Positions 23,837 to 32,344 of a DNA stretch of 46,614 nucleotides are shown in pieces. The position numbers and the translations under genes are program-made. Positions within the stretch are counted from its first letter, which is position 1, and every line of letters begins with the position of its first letter. This stretch comes from Chitinophagaceae bacterium T5-Br10_B2g13 (GTDB lineage Bacteria > Bacteroidota > Rhodothermia > Balneolales > Balneolaceae), in assembly GCA_001564065.1 (NCBI GenBank), contig LKNA01000017.1, positions 1-46,614 on the forward strand. Reading direction: 5' to 3'. The notes under the pieces are model-generated. The model did not search any database, was not told where the DNA came from, and saw only the letters and a list, made by a program, of their open reading frames with translations.

Positions 23837-26206
23837 ATGCTGATGCTTAATAAATTTTACCGAATACTGCTGTTTCTCCTATTTTGCCCAATTCTTGTTT
23901 ATTCACAGATTGAGGTGACCGGAGTAGTTATAGATACTGATACAGGGGAGCCGCTTCCTGCTGCTACTGTAGTGATTGAAAACACGCTTAAAGGAACTGT
24001 AGCTAATGTGGATGGTCGCTTTTCTATTTCTGTTTCGGAACTGCCGGTTACATTGCGTATTACTTACATCGGGTATGAACGATCGGTAAAAACGGTTCAG
24101 GATGGTTCAAATCGTGATATGATAATACGATTATCGCCATCCGTTACAGAGCTTGCAGAACTGTTGGTAACAGAGAGGGACCCCGGTCTGAGTATAATGG
24201 AGAGAGTAATTGAGAGAAAAAAACTTTGGCGGACAGATTTATACTCTTATCGGGCGGATGCCTACACGCGCCAGATTCTTCAGAACGATACATCTATCGT
24301 ATCTATAACAGAAAGCAGCTCAGATCTGTACTGGAGCAAAGAAAAAGGGCATCGGGAAGTCCAGAAGTCAGCGCGACAAACTTCAAACATCTCGGCTGAT
24401 CAAAATTTTGCGGGTGTGCGATATCTGCCGAACTTTTATGATGACAATATTGAAATTGCCGGTTACAATCTGGTTGGTATAACTCATCCGGATGCGCTCT
24501 CCTACTATCACTTTTCTCTGCTGGAAGTTTTGCAAATGGATGGCGTTCCGGTCTATAAAATTGAAGTAAAGCCGCGTCGCAAACTCCAGCCAACGTTCGA
24601 GGGCGTTGCATATGTGTTGGGAAGGGATTATGCACTCATCGATGTAGATTTGAAACCAAATGATGTTGTGAATTTTCCGCCACCGGTTCAGGATTTTGAC
24701 CTCTCTTATAAACAGCAGTTCAGCAGTTTTGGAACCAATTTTTGGCTACCCGTTGATATGAGGATTGAAGGCAGAATTCGCATCGGAATGGTTGGTCTCC
24801 AGTTTCCGGCAATTCAATTTCGTCAGCTTTCAAGGATTTCTGATTACAGGGTAAATGTTTCAATATCTGACTCTCTGTACCAGGATCAAACAACGTTTGT
24901 TCAGGCTGATTCACTCGCTTCAGTTGAGTTTACAGAGAGTGAAATCCCTCTCACGGAATCAGAAAGGCAAGCCTACGCAACTATAGACAGTACTAAAACA
25001 ATAGAGGAGGCATTCAGGCCGGAGGGGTTTTTGGCCAGAATGGTCGAGGATCGTGATGACAGAGAGAGGTCCGGATTACTGGCACGGTTTGGGGATTGGA
25101 TTCCTAAAGGTGTAGGAATCCGGGGGCGTTATAATCGCGTAGAGGGAGTTCATCTTGGTTTAAAATACCGGGAAAGAATTTCTGATGTGGGATTGGACCT
25201 GAGATTTTTTAGCGGATACAGTTTTAACAGCAAGGATTGGGATTATGGAGCCGGGGCGGAGCAGAGAATAGTATCATTTGGAAGAAGGGTGTTGACCGCT
25301 GAATTTTCATATCAAAACAGTACGGATACACAGTACAGCTCAGCTATTTATACTACAGGTATGAACAGTGCCGTAACGCTGCTGGGCGGAGATGACTATT
25401 TTAATTACTACAGAAATGAAACAGTTTCTGCAGGCCTTAAATTGAATAATGTTATAAACAGAGTAGATCTGGAAGTTTCGGGGAATCATGAAGTGCATCG
25501 TTCATTTGAATCCGGTAATGAAATTGATTTTAAACTGTTTAATTGGGTAAATCATCGAAGAGAAAACCCGGGAATTGATGAGGGAATTTTACGGTCTTTA
25601 ACTGTAAGGATGGGGTATAATTTACAGGATCAAAACTTTGGATTTGCCGGATCGAGGAAAATTGAATTAGCCGCAGAAATAAGCAGGCCTCAAATTGGAA
25701 GTGATTTTAACTACTCATCAATCCGGATGAGTTTGGACTGGAATTTTGAAACTTTCTATAAACGAAGATTATTTGCTAACACATTGGATGTGCATCTGTC
25801 GGGAGGATTTGTAGAGAGTTCAGCCCCAACTCAAAAATTAGGTGCAGTTGACGGGTCACTATCCAGGTTTACGCCTTTTTCAGTTTTAAAGACCCGGCCG
25901 TATCTGCCCTATGTGGGAAATAGATACGGAGTATTTGCATTGGAACATAACTTCAGGACCGTTCCATTTGAGCTACTGGGATTGAACTACTTTGCAGATA
26001 AAGGGTGGGGAATTATTCTGTTTGGAGGTACGGGTTTTGCTGAGTTAAGCAGTTCGTCATCCATAAATTTCATGGAATCTGATGGGATGCATATCGAAAC
26101 CGGAATTAGTTTAAACAGTATTTTTGGAGTTGCAAGGCTGGATTTTGCCAAGCGTCTGGATTCTCCCGGGTACTTTATTGGATTTAGTGTGCCTCGATAT
26201 TTTTAA
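23837..26206 (+). CDS. DUF5686 / CarboxypepD_reg-like outer-membrane protein
   Basis: A 789-residue secreted protein. The signal peptide spans residues about 1-23 (LLFCPILVYSQ). A carboxypeptidase-regulatory-like beta-sandwich, VTGVVIDTDTGEPLPAATVV, follows at about 26-110. The rest is a DUF5686-type region with many barrel-like strands, ending in FSVPRYF with terminal Phe. The N-terminal fold is shared with SusC/TonB-dependent receptors, but no TonB plug is seen. The family is abundant in Bacteroidota and its function is not established. It probably sits in the outer membrane. It stands alone, convergent with the OmpA gene, with a shared terminator between them. Confidence 0.82.
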   Translation: MLMLNKFYRILLFLLFCPILVYSQIEVTGVVIDTDTGEPLPAATVVIENTLKGTVANVDGRFSISVSELPVTLRITYIGYERSVKTVQDGSNRDMIIRLSPSVTELAELLVTERDPGLSIMERVIERKKLWRTDLYSYRADAYTRQILQNDTSIVSITESSSDLYWSKEKGHREVQKSARQTSNISADQNFAGVRYLPNFYDDNIEIAGYNLVGITHPDALSYYHFSLLEVLQMDGVPVYKIEVKPRRKLQPTFEGVAYVLGRDYALIDVDLKPNDVVNFPPPVQDFDLSYKQQFSSFGTNFWLPVDMRIEGRIRIGMVGLQFPAIQFRQLSRISDYRVNVSISDSLYQDQTTFVQADSLASVEFTESEIPLTESERQAYATIDSTKTIEEAFRPEGFLARMVEDRDDRERSGLLARFGDWIPKGVGIRGRYNRVEGVHLGLKYRERISDVGLDLRFFSGYSFNSKDWDYGAGAEQRIVSFGRRVLTAEFSYQNSTDTQYSSAIYTTGMNSAVTLLGGDDYFNYYRNETVSAGLKLNNVINRVDLEVSGNHEVHRSFESGNEIDFKLFNWVNHRRENPGIDEGILRSLTVRMGYNLQDQNFGFAGSRKIELAAEISRPQIGSDFNYSSIRMSLDWNFETFYKRRLFANTLDVHLSGGFVESSAPTQKLGAVDGSLSRFTPFSVLKTRPYLPYVGNRYGVFALEHNFRTVPFELLGLNYFADKGWGIILFGGTGFAELSSSSSINFMESDGMHIETGISLNSIFGVARLDFAKRLDSPGYFIGFSVPRYF

Positions 26207-26242
26207 CAGACACAACAGTATTTGGTACAGGCAGGAAATAAA

Positions 26243-26276
26243 AAAAGCGGCCCGATAAACTCAGGCCGCTTTTACA
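26243..26276. terminator. Bidirectional terminator between converging genes
   Basis: AAAAGCGGCC (26243-26252) pairs perfectly with GGCCGCTTTT (26264-26273) around an 11-nt loop. A-tracts on one side and T-tracts on the other make it work in both directions, ending the DUF5686 gene and the OmpA gene. Confidence 0.88.
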
Positions 26277-26293
26277 AAGAAACTTAAAACAAG

Positions 26294-27295
26294 TTAGTTT
26301 CTGGGAGAAAATGGGTACGGATTCAAAGGATGAGATTCTGCTCTTCGGTTTTTCTCACAACCGGGAGTGTTTGCATCTCTCTCAGCTTCAGCACATTGTA
26401 CCGGAGCTTTTCCAAGTCCTCTGAATTCGATGCGATCTTCAGCAATACCGTTGTCTTTGTAGAAATCTACAACAGCATTTGCTCTTCTCAAGCTAAGTCT
26501 CAGGTTGTACTGATCTCCACCAACGTGGTCAGTGTAAGCATCAACACGAACTCTGAATGCTTCAACTTCCATCAGTCGCTCAACGTTTTCAGCCAGCATT
26601 CTGGCATCGCCGTCACGTATATCTGACCGGTCAAAGTTGAAGTTGATTGTATTCAACTCGTGAATAAATGGAGGATCGTTAGGATCGAGTGGGTCTGTTC
26701 CCATTTCAATCTCTTGTCCGTCAGTAAATCCGTCGCCGTCAGTATCCGGGTTGAGCGGATCCGTTCCGTAAACGTTTACTTCGTCGCCGTCAGATAGGCC
26801 GTCGCCGTCAGTATCGGGATCGAGCGGATCCGTTCCGTAACCGCCATCAAACGGTCCTTCGAAATCCGGATCTTCACATTCAGATTGGACGGTGTGTTTC
26901 ACTTCCTGGCAGTCGGTCAGCCCGTCGCCGTCGGTGTCTGGGTTGAGCGGATCTGTTCCATAAACGTTTACTTCGTCACCGTCAGAAAGTCCGTCACCGT
27001 CGGTGTCCGGATTCAGCGGGTCAGTTCCATAAACATTTACTTCTTCGTAATCAGTTAGTCCGTCGCCGTCAGTATCCGGATTAAGCGGATCTGTTCCGTA
27101 GACATAAATTTCGTCGTAATCGGAAAGACCATCTCCATCACTGTCACGCTCCATAAGCTCTTCGTCAGAAAGGCTCATAAGATATTCGAGTGTTAATGGA
27201 TCTGGATCCCCTTCAGGTTCTCCGGTACCACAGGCTTGAAATACAAGCACTGAAGCAAGTAACCCAATAATTAAGTAAGTAGGTGATTTAAACAT
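26294..27295 (-). CDS. OmpA-family lipoprotein with thrombospondin type-3 repeats
   Basis: A 333-residue lipoprotein with probable anchor Cys22 in VFQAC. Residues 51-204 hold six TSP3 calcium-binding repeats built on [20 protein letters not shown]. The fourth is enlarged by a segment with Cys129 and Cys140, which may form a disulfide. Residues about 215-320 are an OmpA C-terminal domain: [13 protein letters not shown], the peptidoglycan-contact region [21 protein letters not shown] and [14 protein letters not shown], ending in NRRAES. It should tether the outer membrane to peptidoglycan, with the repeats acting as a calcium-stiffened spacer. AGGAG lies 7 nt before the ATG. Confidence 0.93.
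   Translation of the reverse strand: MFKSPTYLIIGLLASVLVFQACGTGEPEGDPDPLTLEYLMSLSDEELMERDSDGDGLSDYDEIYVYGTDPLNPDTDGDGLTDYEEVNVYGTDPLNPDTDGDGLSDGDEVNVYGTDPLNPDTDGDGLTDCQEVKHTVQSECEDPDFEGPFDGGYGTDPLDPDTDGDGLSDGDEVNVYGTDPLNPDTDGDGFTDGQEIEMGTDPLDPNDPPFIHELNTINFNFDRSDIRDGDARMLAENVERLMEVEAFRVRVDAYTDHVGGDQYNLRLSLRRANAVVDFYKDNGIAEDRIEFRGLGKAPVQCAEAERDANTPGCEKNRRAESHPLNPYPFSPRN
26684..27145 (-). repeat. Tandem 69-bp coding repeats (TSP3)
   Basis: Six copies of a roughly 69-bp (23-codon) unit encode the aspartate-rich TSP3 motifs. Several copies are near-identical at DNA level, sharing strings such as GTCGCCGTCAGTATC on the plus strand. One unit is extended. This is repeat expansion within a gene and not a CRISPR array. 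Confidence 0.88.
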
Positions 27296-27393
27296 TGTTA
27301 TTCTCCTGTACAGTTAGTGTGAGGTTTTAAGTTAGAAATTTTTCCACTTCAACAAAAAATACATAACCATCAATCGCAAACAAAAATGTTTTT

Positions 27394-27423
27394 TTGACAA
27401 ATGCTTGCGAAAGGTGATATATT
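27394..27423 (+). promoter_or_regulatory. Sigma-70-like promoter of the tRNA-Ala gene
   Basis: TTGACA (27394-27399), an 18-bp spacer, then TATATT (27418-27423). Transcription should begin around 27430, a few bases before the tRNA. The match to the E. coli-type consensus is close, unlike the Bacteroidota TTTG/TAnnTTTG pattern. Confidence 0.7.
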
Positions 27424-27433
27424 CTGCCTCGAC

Positions 27434-27507
27434 GGGGCTATAGCTCAGCTGGCTAGAGCGTCGCGCTGGCAGCGCGAAGGTCCGGGGTTCGAATCCCCGT
27501 AGCTCCA
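27434..27507 (+). tRNA. tRNA-Ala (GGC anticodon)
   Basis: A complete 74-nt cloverleaf. The acceptor GGGGCTA pairs with TAGCTCC and has the G3:U70 wobble that defines alanine tRNAs. The D-arm is GCTC...GAGC. The anticodon stem TCGCG/CGCGA carries loop CTGGCAG with anticodon GGC. The T-arm is CGGGG-TTCGAAT-CCCCG. The CCA end is not encoded: after discriminator A27507 the DNA reads CAT. It would read GCC and probably GCU codons. Confidence 0.98.
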
Positions 27508-27652
27508 CATTGGTTGATAAGTGATATTATTTTTGATGGGATAGAGAGAACAAACATTTTGTTTGTCAAACTGAAGATAATCGTACGTTTTCTCCATAAA
27601 AGTTTTTTGTTTTGCATGAATAGCGGTTATTCAATAGTCCACTTCTTTATCT

Positions 27653-28840
27653 GTGAGTAAGCAAACTAAATCGGCCATTGTGAAACTGTTCTGTATACTT
27701 CTCTTTACTCTGCTTGTTCCAATTGGTTCACTTTTTTCTCAAAATTCAGAATTTGGAATAGAACTAATCTCAGAACCACTGATTAGCAATGCGCAGATTG
27801 TGGATTTTTCAACGCTCATCAATGCAGATGGCAGCTCCTCTACCCGGCTGATTAGCATTCAGTTAACGAACTATACGGAACAAGAGGCTAATGATCTCTA
27901 TCTCGATATCGATGTTCTAAGCTCACGCGAAGGTCTGTTGATGGAATCACATCAAAGAAATGATGTTCCTTTTGGACTGTTGCCCGGTCAAACTGTTTCG
28001 GTTTCTAATGCTGATCTTTCGCAGGGCAGATTGCCAAATGCACGGCAGAGTGTGGTGTTTAATGGCAGGTTGACCACGAATGGCCGCGAACTATTTAACA
28101 GATTGCAGGGTGTTACTTCTTTGCCTGCAGATGAATACACCATAGAAGTCCGGCTGTATAAAAGAAATAATAGCGTGAATGGCGGGCTATTGATCGGGTC
28201 CTCATCTGTAACCATCGGCAGTAATTTGATAGACAGCGATTTTTCGATCTACCTTCTTTCCCCCGGCGAAACTTTGGGAGCGGGGAGTACAATTTCAAAT
28301 CCATATCCTGAATTCAGATGGGAAGGTATACAGGGACAAACTTATCGTCTGGTTTTAGTTGAAGCAGTAGCCGGGGAAGATCCGCAGGCACTACTCGAAA
28401 GCGCACGAAGTACCCCGCCTTCCCGGAGAGGAACAGAGCAACTGCTTGAGTATGAGTATTTGGACGTTAAAATTGACGGCACCGGTTTTTCTTATCCATC
28501 TTTCGGCACAAAATCGTTGCAGCCGGGTAAGAGATACTACTGGCAGGTGTATTCAGAGCTTCAGTCCACCTCCGGTGTGAGAGAAAGAGCGTCTGAGATT
28601 TGGTCTTTTACAATGCGTGAAAGTCTGGAATCCGTATCAGCCGTAGAGATTGATGAAGAATTGAAGGAGTTTTTAATTTCAATGATTGGTGCAGTAAAGA
28701 CGGAGAGATTAATTCGAGAAGGATTTTCTCTCTTTGAAATTGAAATAGATGGCAGGATACTGAGTGGAGAGGCAGCAAAAGAGGAGCTGATTTTGATACT
28801 TGAGAAAATGCGTAGTGACAGAATTAAATTAGTGGATTAG
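27653..28840 (+). CDS. Secreted protein of unknown function, first gene of the CHASE2-cyclase operon
   Basis: A 395-residue protein that I do not recognise as a named family. It has a signal peptide at about residues 1-30 (IVKLFCILLFTLLVPIGSLF, cut near FSQ). Residues about 35-195 look like all-beta domains. Residues about 200-320 resemble a fibronectin-III/Ig-like module (PYPEFRWEG, then PGKRYYWQVYSEL). The last 60 residues are helical and charged. GTG 27653 is the start that gives the signal peptide. It lies 15 bp before the FecR gene and so belongs to the four-gene operon. It probably acts in the periplasm or on the cell surface. Role unknown. Confidence 0.75.
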   Translation: MSKQTKSAIVKLFCILLFTLLVPIGSLFSQNSEFGIELISEPLISNAQIVDFSTLINADGSSSTRLISIQLTNYTEQEANDLYLDIDVLSSREGLLMESHQRNDVPFGLLPGQTVSVSNADLSQGRLPNARQSVVFNGRLTTNGRELFNRLQGVTSLPADEYTIEVRLYKRNNSVNGGLLIGSSSVTIGSNLIDSDFSIYLLSPGETLGAGSTISNPYPEFRWEGIQGQTYRLVLVEAVAGEDPQALLESARSTPPSRRGTEQLLEYEYLDVKIDGTGFSYPSFGTKSLQPGKRYYWQVYSELQSTSGVRERASEIWSFTMRESLESVSAVEIDEELKEFLISMIGAVKTERLIREGFSLFEIEIDGRILSGEAAKEELILILEKMRSDRIKLVD

Positions 28841-28855
28841 TTACAGGAACTGAAA

Positions 28856-29581
28856 ATGAGGTATTTAAACCAAATCATACCATTGCTATTTTTAACTGTT
28901 TACCTGGTTGGTCTGATAGGTTATGAATCAGATAAGGTCGTAAATCCGGAGAGAGAAATAGCGATTGTAAGAAAGTATGTACCCAAGGTTGATGTAAACG
29001 GCATGCAGAGAGATACCATTATTGAAACCGGTACATCTCTGTTCAGCGGAGATACTCTCAGTACTGATGAAAATGGATACGCTTTGGTACTGTTTATGGA
29101 CCAAAGCGTGGTAACCGTCCGTCCATTATCGCAGCTGATTATTCATGGAGAAATTGATCGGAATCAAACCGCCAGAACTCGAATTGATTTGAACAGAGGC
29201 GGGGTCTTTATGAACGTAAATCGAAGGGGTGATAATGAGTTTGAAGTAACTACCTCTTCTACAGTTGCAACGGTAAAAGGGACTGCATTTGGCGCCCAGT
29301 CCGGTGGGTACTACTGGGTTGAACAGGGAGAAGTTGAAGTGATGGCCCTGCAATCGGGGCAGGCTGTATCTGTATTGTCCGGTATGTTTGCGCAGGTTGA
29401 TGAAACGGGAACAGATATCATAACCGGCCAGCTTAGCGATAATGAGCTGGAGCAGCTGGGCAGGGAGTATAAATCGCTTGATGAAGATCTGATCCAGAAG
29501 CGATTGATCCTGCGATTCAGTGACTCAAATGGCCAAATTATTGAGGAGAATGTAGAGTTTTTTGAAAGGAGTGATCAATAA
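28856..29581 (+). CDS. FecR-domain periplasmic protein
   Basis: A 241-residue protein with an N-terminal signal or membrane anchor (QIIPLLFLTVYLVGLIGY). Residues about 62-185 match the FecR domain: FSGDTLSTDENGYALVLFMD, RIDLNRGGVFMNV, then VTTSSTVATVKGTAFGAQ and WVEQGEVEVMAL. It lacks the cytoplasmic anti-sigma part of classical FecR, so it is a periplasmic FecR module and not a sigma-factor regulator. FecR-type proteins are known to occur beside CHASE2-cyclase genes, as here. It may feed an envelope signal to the cyclase's CHASE2 sensor. It ends 9 bp before the barrel gene. Confidence 0.88.
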   Translation: MRYLNQIIPLLFLTVYLVGLIGYESDKVVNPEREIAIVRKYVPKVDVNGMQRDTIIETGTSLFSGDTLSTDENGYALVLFMDQSVVTVRPLSQLIIHGEIDRNQTARTRIDLNRGGVFMNVNRRGDNEFEVTTSSTVATVKGTAFGAQSGGYYWVEQGEVEVMALQSGQAVSVLSGMFAQVDETGTDIITGQLSDNELEQLGREYKSLDEDLIQKRLILRFSDSNGQIIEENVEFFERSDQ

Positions 29582-29590
29582 ACATTCCGG

Positions 29591-32344
29591 ATGACTTTAA
29601 ACAGATACTTAAAGCCACAGATACGAATTAGCAGCACATTTTTTACATGTCTCTTCATTGGGCTGATGACAGAGGTGGCTATTGGTCAGCAAATGATCAG
29701 GCATAATCCTCCCTCTTTTATTGAGCGAGGTGAAAGTACACTTCTTCGTTTCGAGAGCACGGATATTCGTGAATCTGAGGTGTTGGAAGCGCTGCTGTTC
29801 TACAGAGTTGACGGAAGCGGGAGCTACAGCCAACAAGAGGTTCGATTTAGAGAAGGCGTAACAGAAGTGCCGCTTCAGATTCATGATCCGATTGCCTACT
29901 CCGTGGATTACTATTTTGTGGTTCGGACCGTGACGGGGCACCAGTTTATGTACTCGGATATCATTGCTGATGAAGCACCCGTTACGGTTGAAATTGTCTC
30001 TCCGAGAATAGAATCTTTCCCAACCACAGATCTGGCGGATGTCGCGGTAATAACTCCGGCGCCGGATGAGGTCGTCTCAAATGAGGGATTTTTTCTAACA
30101 GCAGCACTTTTCTATGATGATGCTATTAGCCCTGATTTTAAACTTCATCTTAACGGAGAGGATGTAACTGAAGAGGCAGAAATATCTCCGTTTTTAATAA
30201 AGTTCAGAAGAGAGTCAATTCACTCGGGAGATCATACCGTACAGGTTTTGCTGGATGAAGATGGCTCGCTGTATGAAGTGGAGCGCTGGAACTTTAGAGT
30301 AGTAAGGACTGCAATTACAGGTCGGGATCTTATTTTTACGGATCAGAGAAGGGCAGTGGGAGGAGAAGTTGAACTGGGTGCCGGGAGTCAGTATATAGCC
30401 GGGTCATCAACCGATCAACTGACCGGCAGGTTGAATGTGAGAGGTCGTGAAGGGGCTATTCAATATTCTGCACGCGGTTATCTTACCACGCGCGAATCTT
30501 CCAGGCTTCAGCCTCAGAATAGATTCAACCTGGATATGTACTACAATCAAACAGCATTTTTCCGTTTAGGTGATGTAAATCCATCGTTCAGCAACTACTC
30601 AATAAGAGGAAGACGGGTGAGAGGTGTATACACTGGGATAAGTTTGTGGGATGAAAAGTTTCAACTAGAACTAATGCGCGGATCTCTTCAGCGATCCATT
30701 TCGAATCGCTACGGAATGATTGAGGTTGAAGAGCGAGATACGGGGTTTGGAACGGAGGAGTTATTTTTTCTGAACCTCGAGGAAAACGGCGCCGGCGCCT
30801 ATCGGCGAGTGTTAACAGGTGGGCGGCTGAAGGTCGGTTCTCGGGAAAATGTTCAGTTTTCTATGAATATGTTACGGGCACGGGACGATTCAACTTCCTC
30901 AAAAAGAGTTCGAAACTATGTGGATGTGCTGGGCCGGGATGAAACACTACTTGAGTCTCTTACTTCTCAGCAAAGAGACTATTTAGCACAGAACCCGGAA
31001 GATCTGCAGGTATCGGCTACTGTTCCAACTCCCAAAGAGAATCTGGTGGTGGGAACTGAATTTGAATTCATGGCCGATCAGCAGAGAGTACGTTTCCATA
31101 CGGAGCTGGCTGCAAGTTTGTTAAACGAGGATATTTCGCCCGGGGTGCTAAGCAGAGAAAGAGCAGAAGAGCTTGGGCTCGATCTTGATGATAACATTGA
31201 AAATCTGTTCAATAGCCTTTCCTGGCTGATTATTATCAATGAAAGGATGAGTACGCTGCCCTTTAAATATCGTGAATCGGAAACCGGTGCGACGGAGGTG
31301 GATCTGTTTTTGCCATCATCCATTTTTGCCAGCGAAACACGTGTGGATCTCAGGTATGGAGCTCATAGAATCAGAGTGGATTACAGATGGGTAGGGCCGG
31401 ACTTTCAGTCTTTGGCCAATAGCACTGTTCGCAGGGATGTCTCCGGCTTTACAATTACGGATCGGTTCAGAGCCATGGACAACCGGTTGATTTTTACACT
31501 TGGAGCTGAGTTGTTGAGAGATAATGTGAATAACTATAAAAGTACAACATTAAGAACCCGGGTGGCTCGTGCTTCTGTAGGCTGGTACCCATTCCAATAC
31601 AATTTGCCAAGAATTAATGCAGGTGTTCGATATCGAAACCGAAGCAACAGTGTTGAGAGGTTCAATCCATTTGTTGATGAAGAACTGGCTGCTTCGTCGG
31701 TAAGAAATTTTGAAATCATAGATGGCGAAATTGTTTCAGCTACGGCCCCCAGAAGCAATGTACTTTTAGCGATTAATTCATCTCTGTCACAAAAGTTTAG
31801 CTTTTTGGAAGCCGATCATGAAGCGGGCCTGTCATTTAATTTGTCGGATTCGAAAAGCGATGTAAACAGATATGGGGACTATCGCAACCACTCATTTTCT
31901 CTGTCTCTGCGATCCAAATTTTCAGGGCGTCCCTTTGAAACCAGGATATCACTAAACAGTACAAATAGTTCAGCGCTTAGCGGATTAAACGAAGCAGCCA
32001 TTCACTCTGTAGAAGCGGGTACAAACTGGTTTTTACTGGATAACAGACTCATTTTGAATGGGGCATTGTCGTTTGCCCGTTCAAACTTCGAAAATGTTCC
32101 TTTGATTGTTCAAACCGGAAGTTTAGAGAACAGCCGGGATGACATATATGTACCGGATGAAAGTCAACGCGAAAGTACAATTGCCAATAGCTATAGGGTT
32201 CGATTACAAGCGGAGTATTCAATTTACAGCAGTGGTTCGCTGCAGGCTATGCTAAACTATTCGAATGTAAACCGTCGGGGATCTGATTTTGCAGCATTGC
32301 CAAATGATCGTATAATGCAGGTGAGATACATCCACAGATTTTAA
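29591..32344 (+). CDS. Large predicted outer-membrane protein in the cyclase operon
   Basis: A 917-residue secreted protein of no family I can name. The signal peptide ends near AIGQ (about residue 33). Residues about 35-250 form one or two Ig-like beta domains (VAVITPAPDEVVSNEGFFLT). From about 260 onward come long runs of alternating residues typical of barrel strands (LNVRGREGAIQYSARGYLTT), ending in MQVRYIHRF with terminal Phe. It is probably a surface-exposed barrel or porin-like protein. It abuts the cyclase gene directly: stop TAA at 32342-32344, next ATG at 32345. Translation is likely coupled. Its coupling to FecR and CHASE2 suggests a sensory or transport role. Confidence 0.72.
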   Translation: MTLNRYLKPQIRISSTFFTCLFIGLMTEVAIGQQMIRHNPPSFIERGESTLLRFESTDIRESEVLEALLFYRVDGSGSYSQQEVRFREGVTEVPLQIHDPIAYSVDYYFVVRTVTGHQFMYSDIIADEAPVTVEIVSPRIESFPTTDLADVAVITPAPDEVVSNEGFFLTAALFYDDAISPDFKLHLNGEDVTEEAEISPFLIKFRRESIHSGDHTVQVLLDEDGSLYEVERWNFRVVRTAITGRDLIFTDQRRAVGGEVELGAGSQYIAGSSTDQLTGRLNVRGREGAIQYSARGYLTTRESSRLQPQNRFNLDMYYNQTAFFRLGDVNPSFSNYSIRGRRVRGVYTGISLWDEKFQLELMRGSLQRSISNRYGMIEVEERDTGFGTEELFFLNLEENGAGAYRRVLTGGRLKVGSRENVQFSMNMLRARDDSTSSKRVRNYVDVLGRDETLLESLTSQQRDYLAQNPEDLQVSATVPTPKENLVVGTEFEFMADQQRVRFHTELAASLLNEDISPGVLSRERAEELGLDLDDNIENLFNSLSWLIIINERMSTLPFKYRESETGATEVDLFLPSSIFASETRVDLRYGAHRIRVDYRWVGPDFQSLANSTVRRDVSGFTITDRFRAMDNRLIFTLGAELLRDNVNNYKSTTLRTRVARASVGWYPFQYNLPRINAGVRYRNRSNSVERFNPFVDEELAASSVRNFEIIDGEIVSATAPRSNVLLAINSSLSQKFSFLEADHEAGLSFNLSDSKSDVNRYGDYRNHSFSLSLRSKFSGRPFETRISLNSTNSSALSGLNEAAIHSVEAGTNWFLLDNRLILNGALSFARSNFENVPLIVQTGSLENSRDDIYVPDESQRESTIANSYRVRLQAEYSIYSSGSLQAMLNYSNVNRRGSDFAALPNDRIMQVRYIHRF

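Noticed and set aside
26684..27145. CRISPR-like regular repeats
   Set aside because: The repeats are in frame, encode TSP3 motifs and lack unique spacers.
27550..27566. ACAAAC-attttt-type inverted repeat after tRNA-Ala as a terminator
   Set aside because: The stem is only 6 bp and AT-rich, and no T-run follows it.
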